Shown: positions 12,120-20,442, numbered from the stretch's first letter. The stretch is 20,442 bases of DNA from CAIOZA01 sp964464375 (GCA_964464375.1 CAYXFU010000054.1:1-20442), one strand, 5' to 3'. Made by a program: numbers and translations. The notes: generated from the sequence alone by a model not told the origin.

Positions 12120-13352
12120 TTATCTCGATTTTCTTTCAAGTAAAATCTCGCCTATTCTTAAACGGCTTAATTTTTTTACAATTATACTAAAAGATTCATT
12201 CTCAATATAATATCCTGGGTGAATTTTTATATCCTTATTTTTTAAAATCCAATCGCTTATAGAAATATTATTATCATCTAAGTTGATGATGCAAGCTCTG
12301 TTCAAATCATCAATTTTTACTCCACCCCCGATTATAAATCTATTTTCACTTATCTTGTTAATGTAAGTAGGCAGAATATCATATTCATCTTCAATCTCGC
12401 CAACAACTTCTTCAATAATATCCTCCAATGTTAGCAAGCCTTTGATGTTGTTATTGCTATCCTTTACTATTGCCATGTGTTGATTTTTTAGTGATATTTT
12501 TTTAAAAATACTTGGTAACTTTTCATCTTCATATATTGTTAGGACAGGTCTTGCAATGCTTCTCAAATCAACAGTATTTTGATTAATATTTAAAGCACTT
12601 ACAATATCCTTGAAGTTAATATACCCTTGTACATCATTTATGTTAGTAGAACTCAATAGTGGAAACCTGGTATGATTATGAATTAAAGCTTCATTAAGAG
12701 CATCCTCTAATGATCTTTCAGGAGTCAGATATTTTATGCTATTAAAATTTATCATAATATCTTTTGCTTTGACACTTGATAAATTTATTGTCTTTGAAAT
12801 AATGCTTTCCTGTTCTTTTGTAAAAATACTGTCAGCAAAAGCAATTTTCGACAGTATAGAAATTTCGTTGATAATATCAAATTTATTATGTGAGTTATTT
12901 TTGCCAATGAACGGTAAGTTCATATACTCAATAAATTTAACAACTGGAGTAAATACTTTAATGAGGATTAGTAGTGGCTTCGATATAAAATTTGCGATAA
13001 ACTTGTTGTATTTTACACCTAAGGTTTTTGGCAGTATTTCTGTCCATTGTATCATAACGAATGAAAATGCAAAAGAATAAATTACAATCCATTTGGGACC
13101 AAATAACTCATCAAATTGTGCACCTGATAGAGATGCACCAAATGTGTGAGCAATAGTATTAATTATTAAAATGACTGCTATTGGTTTCTGTATGTTTCCC
13201 TTTAATCGCTTCCATATCATAGCATTTTTGGGATTTTTTAATGACATTGATGCAACATCGCTATAAGACAAGCTTAATATACATGCTTCAACTAATGAAC
13301 ACAGAAATGAAACACTCAACGAAATAAAAATTGTCAGTAGTAATTCTATCAT
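12120..13352 (-). CDS. CNNM/CBS-domain membrane protein (CorC/HlyC-like)
   Basis: The protein has 410 residues. The CNNM (DUF21) membrane domain covers about 1-145 with four hydrophobic segments and the family blocks SLVEACILSLS (19-29), NTIAHTFGASLSGAQF (65-80) and TEILPKTLG (104-112). A pair of CBS domains lies at about 196-325 (AKDIMINFNS; then GLLTLEDIIEEVVGEIEDE). A CorC_HlyC domain occupies about 335-405. Family members export Mg2+ (or Co2+) in exchange for Na+, with the CBS pair sensing Mg-ATP. The ATG overlaps the stop codon of the RND pump gene (TAATG), with AGGAGG inside the pump gene as its ribosome site, so the two are translationally coupled. That coupling argues for a role in the same metal response. 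The substrate is not visible from sequence. Confidence 0.9.
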   Translation of the reverse strand: MIELLLTIFISLSVSFLCSLVEACILSLSYSDVASMSLKNPKNAMIWKRLKGNIQKPIAVILIINTIAHTFGASLSGAQFDELFGPKWIVIYSFAFSFVMIQWTEILPKTLGVKYNKFIANFISKPLLILIKVFTPVVKFIEYMNLPFIGKNNSHNKFDIINEISILSKIAFADSIFTKEQESIISKTINLSSVKAKDIMINFNSIKYLTPERSLEDALNEALIHNHTRFPLLSSTNINDVQGYINFKDIVSALNINQNTVDLRSIARPVLTIYEDEKLPSIFKKISLKNQHMAIVKDSNNNIKGLLTLEDIIEEVVGEIEDEYDILPTYINKISENRFIIGGGVKIDDLNRACIINLDDNNISISDWILKNKDIKIHPGYYIENESFSIIVKKLSRLRIGEILLERKSR

Positions 13353-16300
13353 TATTTCCTCCTGTTCTTCACAATGTAAAACACAATAGGTAAAACCACG
13401 AGATTAAGAAAAGTTGAACTTATAAGACCACCGAGAATTACTTCCGCCATCGGACTTTGAATTTCGTTACCGGGTTTATCACCTGCAAAAACTAAAGGGA
13501 CAAGGGCTAATGCTGCAGTCAAAGCAGTCATAAGAACAGGGTTTAATCTATCTATTGAACCATTTATTACAGAATCCTTAATGCTCATACCTTCTTCAAT
13601 CAGACGATTATATCTTGATACCATCAATATTCCATTTCTAGTAGCAATTCCAAATAAAGTTATAAAACCAATTAGGGAAGGAATACTTAAAATTCCTGAA
13701 GAAGCCCATACAATTGCAATGCCACCCATCAAAGCAAGCGGTAGATTTATAAGTATAATTCCAGCTGTAATATAATTCTTGAATTCAATATAAAGTATGA
13801 AGAAAATGATTAACAATGATATTATAGAAACTATAAGTATAATTCTCGAAGCTTTTTCTTCGCTTTCAAACTGACCGCCATACTCTAAATAATAGTTTTC
13901 TGGTAGTTTAATGCTTTTTGATACAGTATTCTTAATGTCAGTTACAACACTTCGAATATCTCTTCCTGCAACATTGGCTGAGATAACAATTTTTCGTTTA
14001 ACATTTTCTCTGTTAATTACATTTGCTCCCTTACCGGATTTTATATCCGCAACTTGAGAAAGTAAAACCTTTTCACCATTCCAAGTATCAATAGTAGCAT
14101 TTGAAATAGCATCAAGATTGTTCCTATATTCATCTTTCATTCTGAGAACAATATCAAAGGATCTCTCATTATCAAATACATTCCCAACAATCTGACCTGC
14201 AAATGCTGTATTAATAAAACCATTAAACCTATTCATTGATATTCCAAGTCTTGAGAGCATTTCTCTGTTTGGCTTAATGTGTATCTGAGGAACAGTAACA
14301 ATTTGTTCTACACTAAGGTCAGTTACACCATTGATTGATGATATGTTTCCCTTAATTTCATTAGCAAAATTGTACATTTTTTCAAGATTAGTTCCGAACA
14401 GTTTAATGGCTATACTTGTTTTAGCTCCGGAAATAATATGGTCAATTTTATGACTAATCGGTTGACCTAGATTAAAAACAATGCCTGTTATCGATGATAA
14501 TTTTTGTCTTACTTCTATCAAGAACTCATCTCTGGTGCGATGTTTAAGCACAAACGGCGTTTCAATTTCAGAGATACTCGAACCAAAAGAATGTTCGGAA
14601 AGTTCAGCCCTGCCCGTCCTTCTAGCTGTTGAAACAACCTCAGGGATAGAAAGGAGTGCTTCTTCAGCTTGATTTCCAATTTTAATTGATTCTTCAAGAG
14701 AAATGCCAGGTGTTGAAGCAACTACTATTGTAAGTGACCCTTCGTTAAATGTAGGCAGAAAGTTTCGACCAAGATATTGAGTAGAAACAAGAGAAATTAA
14801 AAGTAATAGACTTACTGTAATTAAAATCTTCTTTTTGTGATTGAAAGATACGGTTAATATTGTCTTATAAATTTTCTTTAAGAAACCGATAAATTTATTG
14901 TCACCCTCTCTTTTACCTAATAATTTTTCATTTGTTATAAGATAACTGCACAATACAGGTGTAATAGTAATTGATACTATCAGTGAAGCAAAAAGCGAAA
15001 TGATAAAAGCTATCCCCAGAGGCTGTAGCATTTTACCTTCTACTCCGCTTAAAAAGAAAAGTGGAAGGAATGCCACAATTATTATAACGGTGGCATTTAT
15101 AATTGAAGCTCTAATTTCCTTAGAACCTTCAAAAATAACTTTAGTGGTATTTTCTCTATCAGCTTTAGGTTTATAGTAGTTCTCTTTTAGTCTTTTAAAA
15201 ACATTTTCAACATCAATTATTGCATCATCAACTAATGAACCGATTGCAATAGCCATTCCTCCCAAGCTCATTGTATTAATGTTTAATCCAAGTAATTTCA
15301 TTACGATTATAGTTGTCAAAAGAGAAAGTGGTATTGCAACTAATGAAATTACAGTTGTTCTGAAACTCATCAAAAATATAAACAAAATAATAATAACAAA
15401 AACAGAACCTTCGAGCAACGCATTTTCAATATTTGAAATTGATGTTTTAATAAAATTTGCCTGATGAAAAGGTTCGGTTTTGAAATCAACATTTCCAGGA
15501 AGTGATTTTTTCAATTCCTGCAAAGTATTTATTATTTTATTCGTAAGGTCATTTGTACCGACGCCGGGTTGCTTAGTCACTGTAAAATTTAATGCCGGTT
15601 TTGTTTTATAAGAAGCATCATTGATTTTTTGTGCAGGAGCTATTTTTACATCAGCCACATCATTTATCCTGACAGGATAACCATCATTCATTTTAATTGT
15701 GCTTTTTCCAAATTCTTCCGGTATTGTGGTTCTCGTCATGCCACGAATTATATATTCATTACCATACTGATTAAAGAATCCCCCATTTGAATTTTCGTTT
15801 ATCTTCTTGCACGCTTCTGTAAGTTCTTCTAATGTAACTCCGAAGTTTTTCATCTTCTGCAGATCTGCCTGAATTTGGAATTGCTTTTCATCACCACCCA
15901 TAACGGTAACTTGAGCTACACCACCAAGCGAAAGTAATCGTGGCATAACATTCCAGTCAGCTTGTGTTCTTAATTCCATCAAGCTCAGAGAATCTGAAGT
16001 CATAGCAAAGATTATTATTTCACCTAAAAGAGAAGTCTGAGGTGCAAGAATTGGGGCTGAAACTCCTTCAGGTAAATTGCCTGCAATTTGTGATAGCTTT
16101 TCTGTAACAGTCTGACGTGCTTTAAACACATCCGTTCCCCAATCAAATTCAACCCAAACAATAGAAAATCCCATTGTAGAATTTGAGCGGACACGACGGA
16201 CTGAAGGCGAACCGTTAACGGCAGTTTCAATTTGAAATGTAACCATTTTCTCAACTTCTTCTGGTGCCATTCCTTTTGCATCAGTCATAACAACTACTGT

Positions 16301-16435
16301 TGGTGCACTCAAGTCCGGGAATATATCTACTTCCATGTCTTTGGCAACAAACATCCCAACCACCATGATAAGAACTCCGGCGATGAGAACAACTATTCTA
16401 TTGCTCAAAGAAAAATTTAATATTTTGTTCAGCAT
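13352..16435 (-). CDS. Heavy-metal RND efflux pump (CzcA/CusA family)
   Basis: The protein has 1027 residues, full length for the family. It has the typical plan: a membrane helix at about 13-31, a large periplasmic loop (about 33-335), a helix cluster (about 340-540), a second large loop and a terminal helix cluster. Early blocks DIFPDLSAPTVVVMT (37-51) and GMAPEEVEKMVTFQIE (55-70) are typical of metal RND pumps. The fourth helix carries GSLVDDAIIDVENVFKR with D403, D404, D408 and E410, the acidic cluster used for proton coupling in CzcA-like pumps. It is preceded by AAAGGA at good spacing to ATG 16435, 12 bases after the adaptor stop codon. It should export a divalent or monovalent metal ion with the adaptor (16448-17953) and the TolC protein (10899-12077). 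Whether the metal is Co/Zn/Cd/Ni or Cu/Ag cannot be decided here. Confidence 0.95.
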   Translation of the reverse strand: MLNKILNFSLSNRIVVLIAGVLIMVVGMFVAKDMEVDIFPDLSAPTVVVMTDAKGMAPEEVEKMVTFQIETAVNGSPSVRRVRSNSTMGFSIVWVEFDWGTDVFKARQTVTEKLSQIAGNLPEGVSAPILAPQTSLLGEIIIFAMTSDSLSLMELRTQADWNVMPRLLSLGGVAQVTVMGGDEKQFQIQADLQKMKNFGVTLEELTEACKKINENSNGGFFNQYGNEYIIRGMTRTTIPEEFGKSTIKMNDGYPVRINDVADVKIAPAQKINDASYKTKPALNFTVTKQPGVGTNDLTNKIINTLQELKKSLPGNVDFKTEPFHQANFIKTSISNIENALLEGSVFVIIILFIFLMSFRTTVISLVAIPLSLLTTIIVMKLLGLNINTMSLGGMAIAIGSLVDDAIIDVENVFKRLKENYYKPKADRENTTKVIFEGSKEIRASIINATVIIIVAFLPLFFLSGVEGKMLQPLGIAFIISLFASLIVSITITPVLCSYLITNEKLLGKREGDNKFIGFLKKIYKTILTVSFNHKKKILITVSLLLLISLVSTQYLGRNFLPTFNEGSLTIVVASTPGISLEESIKIGNQAEEALLSIPEVVSTARRTGRAELSEHSFGSSISEIETPFVLKHRTRDEFLIEVRQKLSSITGIVFNLGQPISHKIDHIISGAKTSIAIKLFGTNLEKMYNFANEIKGNISSINGVTDLSVEQIVTVPQIHIKPNREMLSRLGISMNRFNGFINTAFAGQIVGNVFDNERSFDIVLRMKDEYRNNLDAISNATIDTWNGEKVLLSQVADIKSGKGANVINRENVKRKIVISANVAGRDIRSVVTDIKNTVSKSIKLPENYYLEYGGQFESEEKASRIILIVSIISLLIIFFILYIEFKNYITAGIILINLPLALMGGIAIVWASSGILSIPSLIGFITLFGIATRNGILMVSRYNRLIEEGMSIKDSVINGSIDRLNPVLMTALTAALALVPLVFAGDKPGNEIQSPMAEVILGGLISSTFLNLVVLPIVFYIVKNRRK

Positions 16436-16447
16436 ATTTTTATCCTT

Positions 16448-17953
16448 TTAATGAGCATGTGATTGTGATGGTAATTCTGATGATTTGGAAGCAAGCATCA
16501 CTCTGTATGCTCCTTTGGTGACAATCACCTCTCCATTCTTAAGACCGGAGCCAATTAGATAATTGAATCCATCAAACCCGTTGATTGAAACTTCTCTTTT
16601 CTCAAACAACTCCCCATTTTTCTGAACAAAAACAAAGAAATTCCCTTGGTCTTCCCACAAGGCTTCGTTTGGTGCTGTTATTGAATTTGATATATTTGAA
16701 CCAAACAAATAAAGTGAAATGTAAGAATTTGGTAATAAATTTATCTTGTTATCGATTTGAAGAAACAAAGTTACAAAGCCAGAAGAACCGGAACTTATCG
16801 GACTGCCAGAAACTTTGCCGTTTAATTCTTTCATCTTGATTGTATTATTATCAATTATTAAATTGGCATCAGTGATGTTGCTAAGTTTTGAAAATTCTTT
16901 TGTTGGTAAATCAATTTGAATCATCAGCTTATTATTGTTGGATATAACAGCAAGTGTTGTTCCGGCTTCAACAAACTGTCCCTGATTTACTAAGAGCCTT
17001 TTTAAATAACCTCCTTTGGAAGCTTTAATCGTTATATTTTTGCCTTCCGAAGATTGAGAATAATTTTTGAAAATGGCTTCTGCATTCTCGAATGAAGATT
17101 TTGCATCTAAATATTCTCTCTCTGGGGTTATCTTTAACTTATAAAGTTCGGATACTCTTTCATACTCCTTTTTGGCTCTGTCGAAATTAGACTTTGCCTG
17201 GACGTATTTCAATTCCATATTATCTTCTCTTAAACTACCGGGTTTAATAGAAAACATTTTACTTCCTGACGATACTTTTTTGCCAGGAGTGAGAGAATTG
17301 TCAAGAAATCCTACAACACCTGAAGTATTGGCAGTAATTAACATCTCATCTGAAGGATTATTGATTATTTTTCCGGTTGCTTTCACAATTACAGAAAAAT
17401 TGCTTTGGATGACATGCATTAAAGCAAAATCAATTTTCCAAGATTCTTCCTTGAGGAAAGTAATTCCCTTTTCAGAAGGTTTTGTTTCCTTATTTGCATC
17501 ATCAATTGATGAAAAGCATTTCTGACTTGGTATTTTGATTGTATCTCTAATATTACCATCAGTATAAATAAATGCTATTTCAACATTTCCTGTTGTTTTC
17601 GGAGTAAATGAAGTAATAAAGATACCTGTTCTGGCAATGGAATCAACTGACAGAGTTTCGTTGATAGATCCGCTTAAAACGATTTTAAGAGAACCATTTG
17701 TAACTGGTTTGAAGTCTACTAGCTTGGTAAAGTGAACAGTAAATGTACATTCTTTGCCTTGAATAAAAGGTGACACTTCGGCAAACAATTCATGTTGAGC
17801 TGAAAAGACTGTAAAACGTACATTTTCTATTTCACCACCGCCATGACCAGCATGAGCGGCTTCTCCGGTAGAATGGTCGTGAGATTCAAATTTTGTTTTT
17901 GAACATGCTATCAAAAAAAGCACGATCAGAGCTAAACTAATATATTTAGTCAT
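16448..17953 (-). CDS. RND efflux adaptor lipoprotein with His-rich ends (CzcB-like)
   Basis: The protein has 501 residues; AGGA at good spacing supports ATG 17953. Lipobox LIAC with lipid Cys17. A His/Gly-rich stretch (H25, H27, H34, H37) and a terminal SHAH (C-terminus) could bind metal. Residues about 40-150 form an extra N-terminal beta-rich domain not found in minimal adaptors. Then come a barrel-sandwich/lipoyl half, a helical hairpin (about 235-295, LKYVQAKSNFDRAKKEYERV), the second lipoyl half, a beta-barrel and a membrane-proximal domain. These are the normal adaptor parts. It would bridge the pump at 13352-16435 and the outer-membrane channel. It is the second gene of the operon, 47 bases after the His-rich leader gene. 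The His stretches fit a metal-chaperone function for the adaptor, but this is inference. Confidence 0.92.
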   Translation of the reverse strand: MTKYISLALIVLFLIACSKTKFESHDHSTGEAAHAGHGGGEIENVRFTVFSAQHELFAEVSPFIQGKECTFTVHFTKLVDFKPVTNGSLKIVLSGSINETLSVDSIARTGIFITSFTPKTTGNVEIAFIYTDGNIRDTIKIPSQKCFSSIDDANKETKPSEKGITFLKEESWKIDFALMHVIQSNFSVIVKATGKIINNPSDEMLITANTSGVVGFLDNSLTPGKKVSSGSKMFSIKPGSLREDNMELKYVQAKSNFDRAKKEYERVSELYKLKITPEREYLDAKSSFENAEAIFKNYSQSSEGKNITIKASKGGYLKRLLVNQGQFVEAGTTLAVISNNNKLMIQIDLPTKEFSKLSNITDANLIIDNNTIKMKELNGKVSGSPISSGSSGFVTLFLQIDNKINLLPNSYISLYLFGSNISNSITAPNEALWEDQGNFFVFVQKNGELFEKREVSINGFDGFNYLIGSGLKNGEVIVTKGAYRVMLASKSSELPSQSHAH

Positions 17954-18000
17954 AATTATTCCTAATCTGTATGGTAAAAAATTATTTGAGGATTGAAAGA

Positions 18001-18408
18001 TTAGGAAACTGAAGGAGGAGATCTAAGACACAGAGATAATCCAGTGAATGCTTGATAAGTATTTTTGCTATTGATTGAAAAAATCTCTTTTAAATCAAAT
18101 ACATTTGGTTGAAAACAATAAAATTTTTCTGAAGATTCAGCGAAATCTGAAATATGGATTGAAGATTGAGTATTTCTTAAAAGTACATTATCGTGAGCAT
18201 GCTCGATATGACAATGTTGGAATGGAAGTCCATTCGATTCAGACTCAGAATGGTCGCATTCAGCAAGACTATCGTGAAAATGTTCGGTAACCTGATGATG
18301 AGAAATGCGGAAGAAATCCTGCTCATGATGTTCATGTATTTGAAAATCATGTGCAAAATTCAGCCCATAAGCCAAAATAATTATGATTATATTTAATTTC
18401 TTTCTCAT
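18001..18408 (-). CDS. Small His-rich exported protein at the head of the metal operon
   Basis: The protein has 135 residues from ATG 18408; an in-frame TTG at 18417 would add three residues. A hydrophobic signal (KLNIIIIILAYGLNFA) is followed by a stretch with 14 histidines between about residues 19 and 90 (IHEHHE, SHHQ, EHFHD, QHCHIEHAHD) together with Cys and acidic residues. The C-terminus ends LRSPPSVS. I know no exact family. Its place as first gene before adaptor and pump, its size and its Pro-Pro end recall CzcI-type proteins in czcICBA operons, which is an analogy only. It is likely to bind the exported metal in the periplasm, as a buffer or as part of regulation. The spacer before it is AT-rich, with no operator recognised. 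Confidence 0.75.
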   Translation of the reverse strand: MRKKLNIIIIILAYGLNFAHDFQIHEHHEQDFFRISHHQVTEHFHDSLAECDHSESESNGLPFQHCHIEHAHDNVLLRNTQSSIHISDFAESSEKFYCFQPNVFDLKEIFSINSKNTYQAFTGLSLCLRSPPSVS

Positions 18409-18417
18409 CAGATGCAA

Positions 18418-18783
18418 AAATATATAGATTTGATCATTCTACAAAATTAATACATTAAGTTGATATATTGAAAATGTGACTATTCATCTTTTTTTACTGT
18501 TCCTCCAGATACTTCATCACTGTCAATTTAGTTGATCTGCCTACGGAGGAATCGAAGTAGCCGTTCTGCCATCCGTGCCAGTCGGAGCCGGAGAGCTTCT
18601 ATTTTTGTGAATTCAGAGAGCTGTTTGAATAGAAAGGTTGCCAGGGGGTAGCCATCATTACTGTTCCGCCAAGTTCTCATTTACTATGGATTTTGTGTGT
18701 TTTAATGCGTATTTCAATAAAGCTTTTTAATGAATTTTTAAGGAAATTTTCAGCAGACAAAGTTGAGTTTATGCTACATTTTT
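18418..18783. other. Gene-free spacer upstream of the metal operon
   Basis: The part next to the operon (18418-18490) is AT-rich and must hold the operon promoter, but I cannot place the -10/-35 elements with confidence. A transposase fragment occupies 18494-18600. In 18601-18783 I see no convincing gene or terminator; the stretch around 18640-18665 is locally GC-richer (GTTGCCAGGGGGTAGCC) and may be further mobile-element debris. Confidence 0.5.
18494..18600 (-). pseudogene. C-terminal fragment of an IS200-like transposase (copy 2)
   Basis: On the minus strand this reads KLSGSDWHGWQNGYFDSSVG, then RSTKLTVMKYLEEQ and stop, in one open frame of 34 codons. It aligns without gaps to the last 34 codons of the copy at 20166-20411 and is GC-rich like it. 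Nothing recognisable of the catalytic N-terminal part remains, so it is a remnant. Confidence 0.65.
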
Positions 18784-20091
18784 TTATTGATTCAGTAAAT
18801 ATTTCCAAATCGGCTTTATTGAAATATTGGTATCATGGTAAATAATATCATATTCATCATCCTTTGTAAGAACTATCAAATCATCTATACCCAGTTCACG
18901 ATGAGCACATAAAAGAGCTGAGAACTCTCTTTCTTTGGTGGCATCATTGCTTATATCAATTGAAACCTGGATAGCAGTCAAGAGTTGAGTCCCTTTTTTT
19001 AGTATAAAATCAACTTCTTTGTCAGATGAGGACTTCCAATAATATATTTCTTCGTTTCTTCTTATTAATTCGAGAAACACGATATTTTCGTATAACCTGC
19101 CTTCATTCCTGGAAGTAACAAAACTAACCGAATTAGCAAGTGCGATATCAATACAGTAATTCTTCTTTGAGTTATAGATTTGCTGTTTTAGAGAATTTGA
19201 AAAAAGACCAAGCTGAAAGAATAAATAACTTTCTGAGAAATAACCGATATACTGTTTAATGCTTGTCAGACTTTTTATATTCAGAACAGTTTTCAGTTTC
19301 TGGTAGCTTTGGTTGGTCGCAATTTCGGATGAAAGAATCAGAGCAAGCTCCCTTACTTCCTTATTATTTTTGATGCCATGCCGAACAATAATATCACGGT
19401 ATAAAATATCTTTGAAGTATTGTTCCAGCAGGGATAAATCCTCATTTTTGACTATCTCAGGGAACCCTCCGTAGATGTAAAAATTATTAAGTTCCCTTTT
19501 TATCTCACTCACCTTATCCCTATCAAAAAAATCATCCTGATTATAACTGATATTTCTATAGTTAAGGTATTCACTAAAAGAAAAGGGAAAATTTATTATT
19601 TGACGATTTCTCCCTGTCAGGTAGGTAGAATATTCAGAGCTAAGCATAGATGAATTTGAGCCAGTAACAAATATCTTAACATTTTCGAATTCATAAAGCC
19701 TATTAACCCATTTTTCCCACATTTTAACATTTTGAATCTCGTCAAGAAAGAAGTATTTTTTCCCGATTGGTCCATTCAATTCAAGATAAGCGTTAAGTAA
19801 GTTGTCAAAATCTTCTACGGTAAAACTAATCAGCCTGTCATCGTCAAAATTAATATAAAGTAAGTTGCCTTCCGGCACACCGGTTGAAAGCAAATTTTTC
19901 GCAATAAGTTTCATCAAAGATGACTTTCCGCTACGTCTGACACCCGTAATAACAATTACTTCCTTGGAGTCAACTACCAAATTGCTTTTAGATAAAACAT
20001 CTCTGCTAATTAAATCATCGGATCTAAGCAGTCCTTTTTTATGCTCAATAATAATCTCTTTTAACTTACTTATTTGCATACTCTTACGCAT
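18784..20091 (-). CDS. AAA_14 / DUF4143-type ATPase
   Basis: The protein has 435 residues (ATG 20091; ATG 20079 is also possible). The AAA domain covers about 40-170: Walker A GVRRSGKSS (50-58), Walker B YFFLDEIQ (113-120, D117/E118), then VTGSNSSML and the TGR block. The DUF4143 part follows, with the RDIIVRHGI block and C-terminal nuclease-like motif KEVDFILKKG followed by IQVS. Relatives usually have E/Q-V-K at that last point, so the catalytic-type Lys of a PD-(D/E)xK fold appears replaced by Ser. This large family is common, often mobile or patchy in distribution, and its function is poorly known. It lies between two transposase fragments and shares no operon with the metal genes. Two related motifs upstream (20108-20159) may be regulatory. 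Confidence 0.9.
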   Translation of the reverse strand: MRKSMQISKLKEIIIEHKKGLLRSDDLISRDVLSKSNLVVDSKEVIVITGVRRSGKSSLMKLIAKNLLSTGVPEGNLLYINFDDDRLISFTVEDFDNLLNAYLELNGPIGKKYFFLDEIQNVKMWEKWVNRLYEFENVKIFVTGSNSSMLSSEYSTYLTGRNRQIINFPFSFSEYLNYRNISYNQDDFFDRDKVSEIKRELNNFYIYGGFPEIVKNEDLSLLEQYFKDILYRDIIVRHGIKNNKEVRELALILSSEIATNQSYQKLKTVLNIKSLTSIKQYIGYFSESYLFFQLGLFSNSLKQQIYNSKKNYCIDIALANSVSFVTSRNEGRLYENIVFLELIRRNEEIYYWKSSSDKEVDFILKKGTQLLTAIQVSIDISNDATKEREFSALLCAHRELGIDDLIVLTKDDEYDIIYHDTNISIKPIWKYLLNQ

Positions 20092-20107
20092 CTTTAATTT
20101 TTATATG

Positions 20108-20159
20108 ACATTCAGGATGCAATATAGTAAATTAAACAATACATTCCAAATGTAATATA
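20108..20159. promoter_or_regulatory. Paired 19-bp motif upstream of the ATPase gene
   Basis: ACATTCAGGATGCAATATA (20108-20126) and ACATTCCAAATGTAATATA (20141-20159) are direct repeats with five mismatches, 33 bp apart (about three helical turns). The second contains the perfect dyad TACATT-CCA-AATGTA (20140-20154). The pair starts 17 bp upstream of the ATG, where a repressor site would be expected. Confidence 0.35.
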
Positions 20160-20165
20160 TATTTT

Positions 20166-20411
20166 TTACTGCTCATCAAGATACTTTTTGATCTTTGATT
20201 TAGTGGATCTGCCGACGGAGGAAATGAAGTAGCCGTTTTGCCAGCCGTGCCAGTCGGAGCCGGAGAGCTTTTTGAATTTCTTGGATGAGATGGATTTGAT
20301 GATCTCGACGGTTTTGCAGATGGGACGCTTTGTGCTGACCTGCCGGGACAGCTGGTCGTGCAGAAAATAAGTTATGTATTTAAGAGCAATGGAATTAGAA
20401 CAATATGGCAT
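20166..20411 (-). pseudogene. IS200-like transposase, C-terminal part (copy 3, longest)
   Basis: An open frame of 81 codons. Its second half (KTVEIIKSISSKKFKKLSG, then GWQNGYFISSVGRSTKSKIKKYLDEQ) fits the C-terminal helix and end of IS200/IS605-type TnpA proteins, which have an I-K-S-I-S block and a later DGYFVSTVG-like block. The usual length is about 130-150 residues, and the N-terminal HUH catalytic histidines are missing. Upstream, in-frame stops are reached before the window ends, so the N-terminus is lost or frameshifted. The first 30 residues do not look like TnpA. It is more GC-rich than its surroundings and shares its last 35 codons with copies at 10709 and 18494. Confidence 0.65.
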
Positions 20412-20442
20412 TAGAATTATTTCTTTTTTTTATGATTAGGAA

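Noticed and set aside
12736..13080. Plus-strand frame of 114 codons inside the CNNM gene
   Set aside because: The hydrophobic translation is the antisense of membrane helices; no independent support.
17172..17525. Plus-strand frame of 117 codons inside the adaptor gene
   Set aside because: It is antisense to a clear RND adaptor and has no signal, domain or ribosome site of its own.
18418..18490. Bacteroidota-type -33/-7 promoter for the metal operon
   Set aside because: TTTTG and TATATTTTTG are present on the minus strand, but the region is so AT-rich that such matches are expected by chance and the spacing is not decisive.

Overview
The window is AT-rich bacterial DNA, most likely from the Bacteroidota/Chlorobiota (FCB) group and probably an Ignavibacteria-like lineage. 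The best evidence is a secreted protein ending in a type IX secretion (T9SS) sorting domain that begins SFTLNQNVPNP and ends in a basic tail (QLVVIK). Sigma-54 control, a multiheme c-type cytochrome and a metal-efflux RND operon fit an environmental, respiratory organism. There is one ten-N assembly gap (5095-5104). No rRNA, tRNA or CRISPR array was seen.

Region 1 (1-7174) is a signalling module. On the minus strand lie a membrane histidine kinase (5165-7174), a secreted Ca-binding-like repeat protein with a T9SS tail (4298-5008), an NtrC-type sigma-54 response regulator (2789-4156), a small secreted protein with one copy of the same repeat (2455-2775) and a DUF6125-like protein (1910-2428). 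On the plus strand lie a second repeat protein (253-699) and an outer-membrane barrel-like protein (775-1899). Both larger repeat-protein genes are preceded by the same control region: a half-site TTCGACAT, exactly 23 bp later a CGACA-N4-TGTCG dyad, and then a -24/-12 promoter of the form TTGGCACG-N4-(A/T)TGAAT. The simplest model is that the kinase/regulator pair activates these genes through RpoN. The signal sensed and the role of the secreted proteins are unknown.

Region 2 (7443-10367, plus strand) is a likely three-gene unit: a cysteine-containing MarR-type regulator, a lipoprotein cytochrome with ten CXXCH motifs and one CX3CH, and a lipoprotein with two rhodanese domains. A 10-bp-stem hairpin follows. 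The set suggests envelope redox chemistry with sulfur- or selenium-type substrates, but the substrate cannot be read from sequence.

Region 3 (10429-10812) is a spacer with a possible 44-codon CxxC gene and a decayed transposase fragment.

Region 4 (10899-18408, minus strand) is a metal-efflux operon: a His-rich exported leader protein, an RND adaptor, a heavy-metal RND pump, a CNNM/CBS (CorC-like) membrane protein and a TolC-family outer-membrane protein. The CNNM gene overlaps the pump stop codon (TAATG), and a terminator follows the last gene.

Region 5 (18494-20442) holds an AAA_14/DUF4143-type ATPase gene flanked by two more pieces of the same IS200-like transposase C-terminus, so this end of the window looks shaped by mobile elements.
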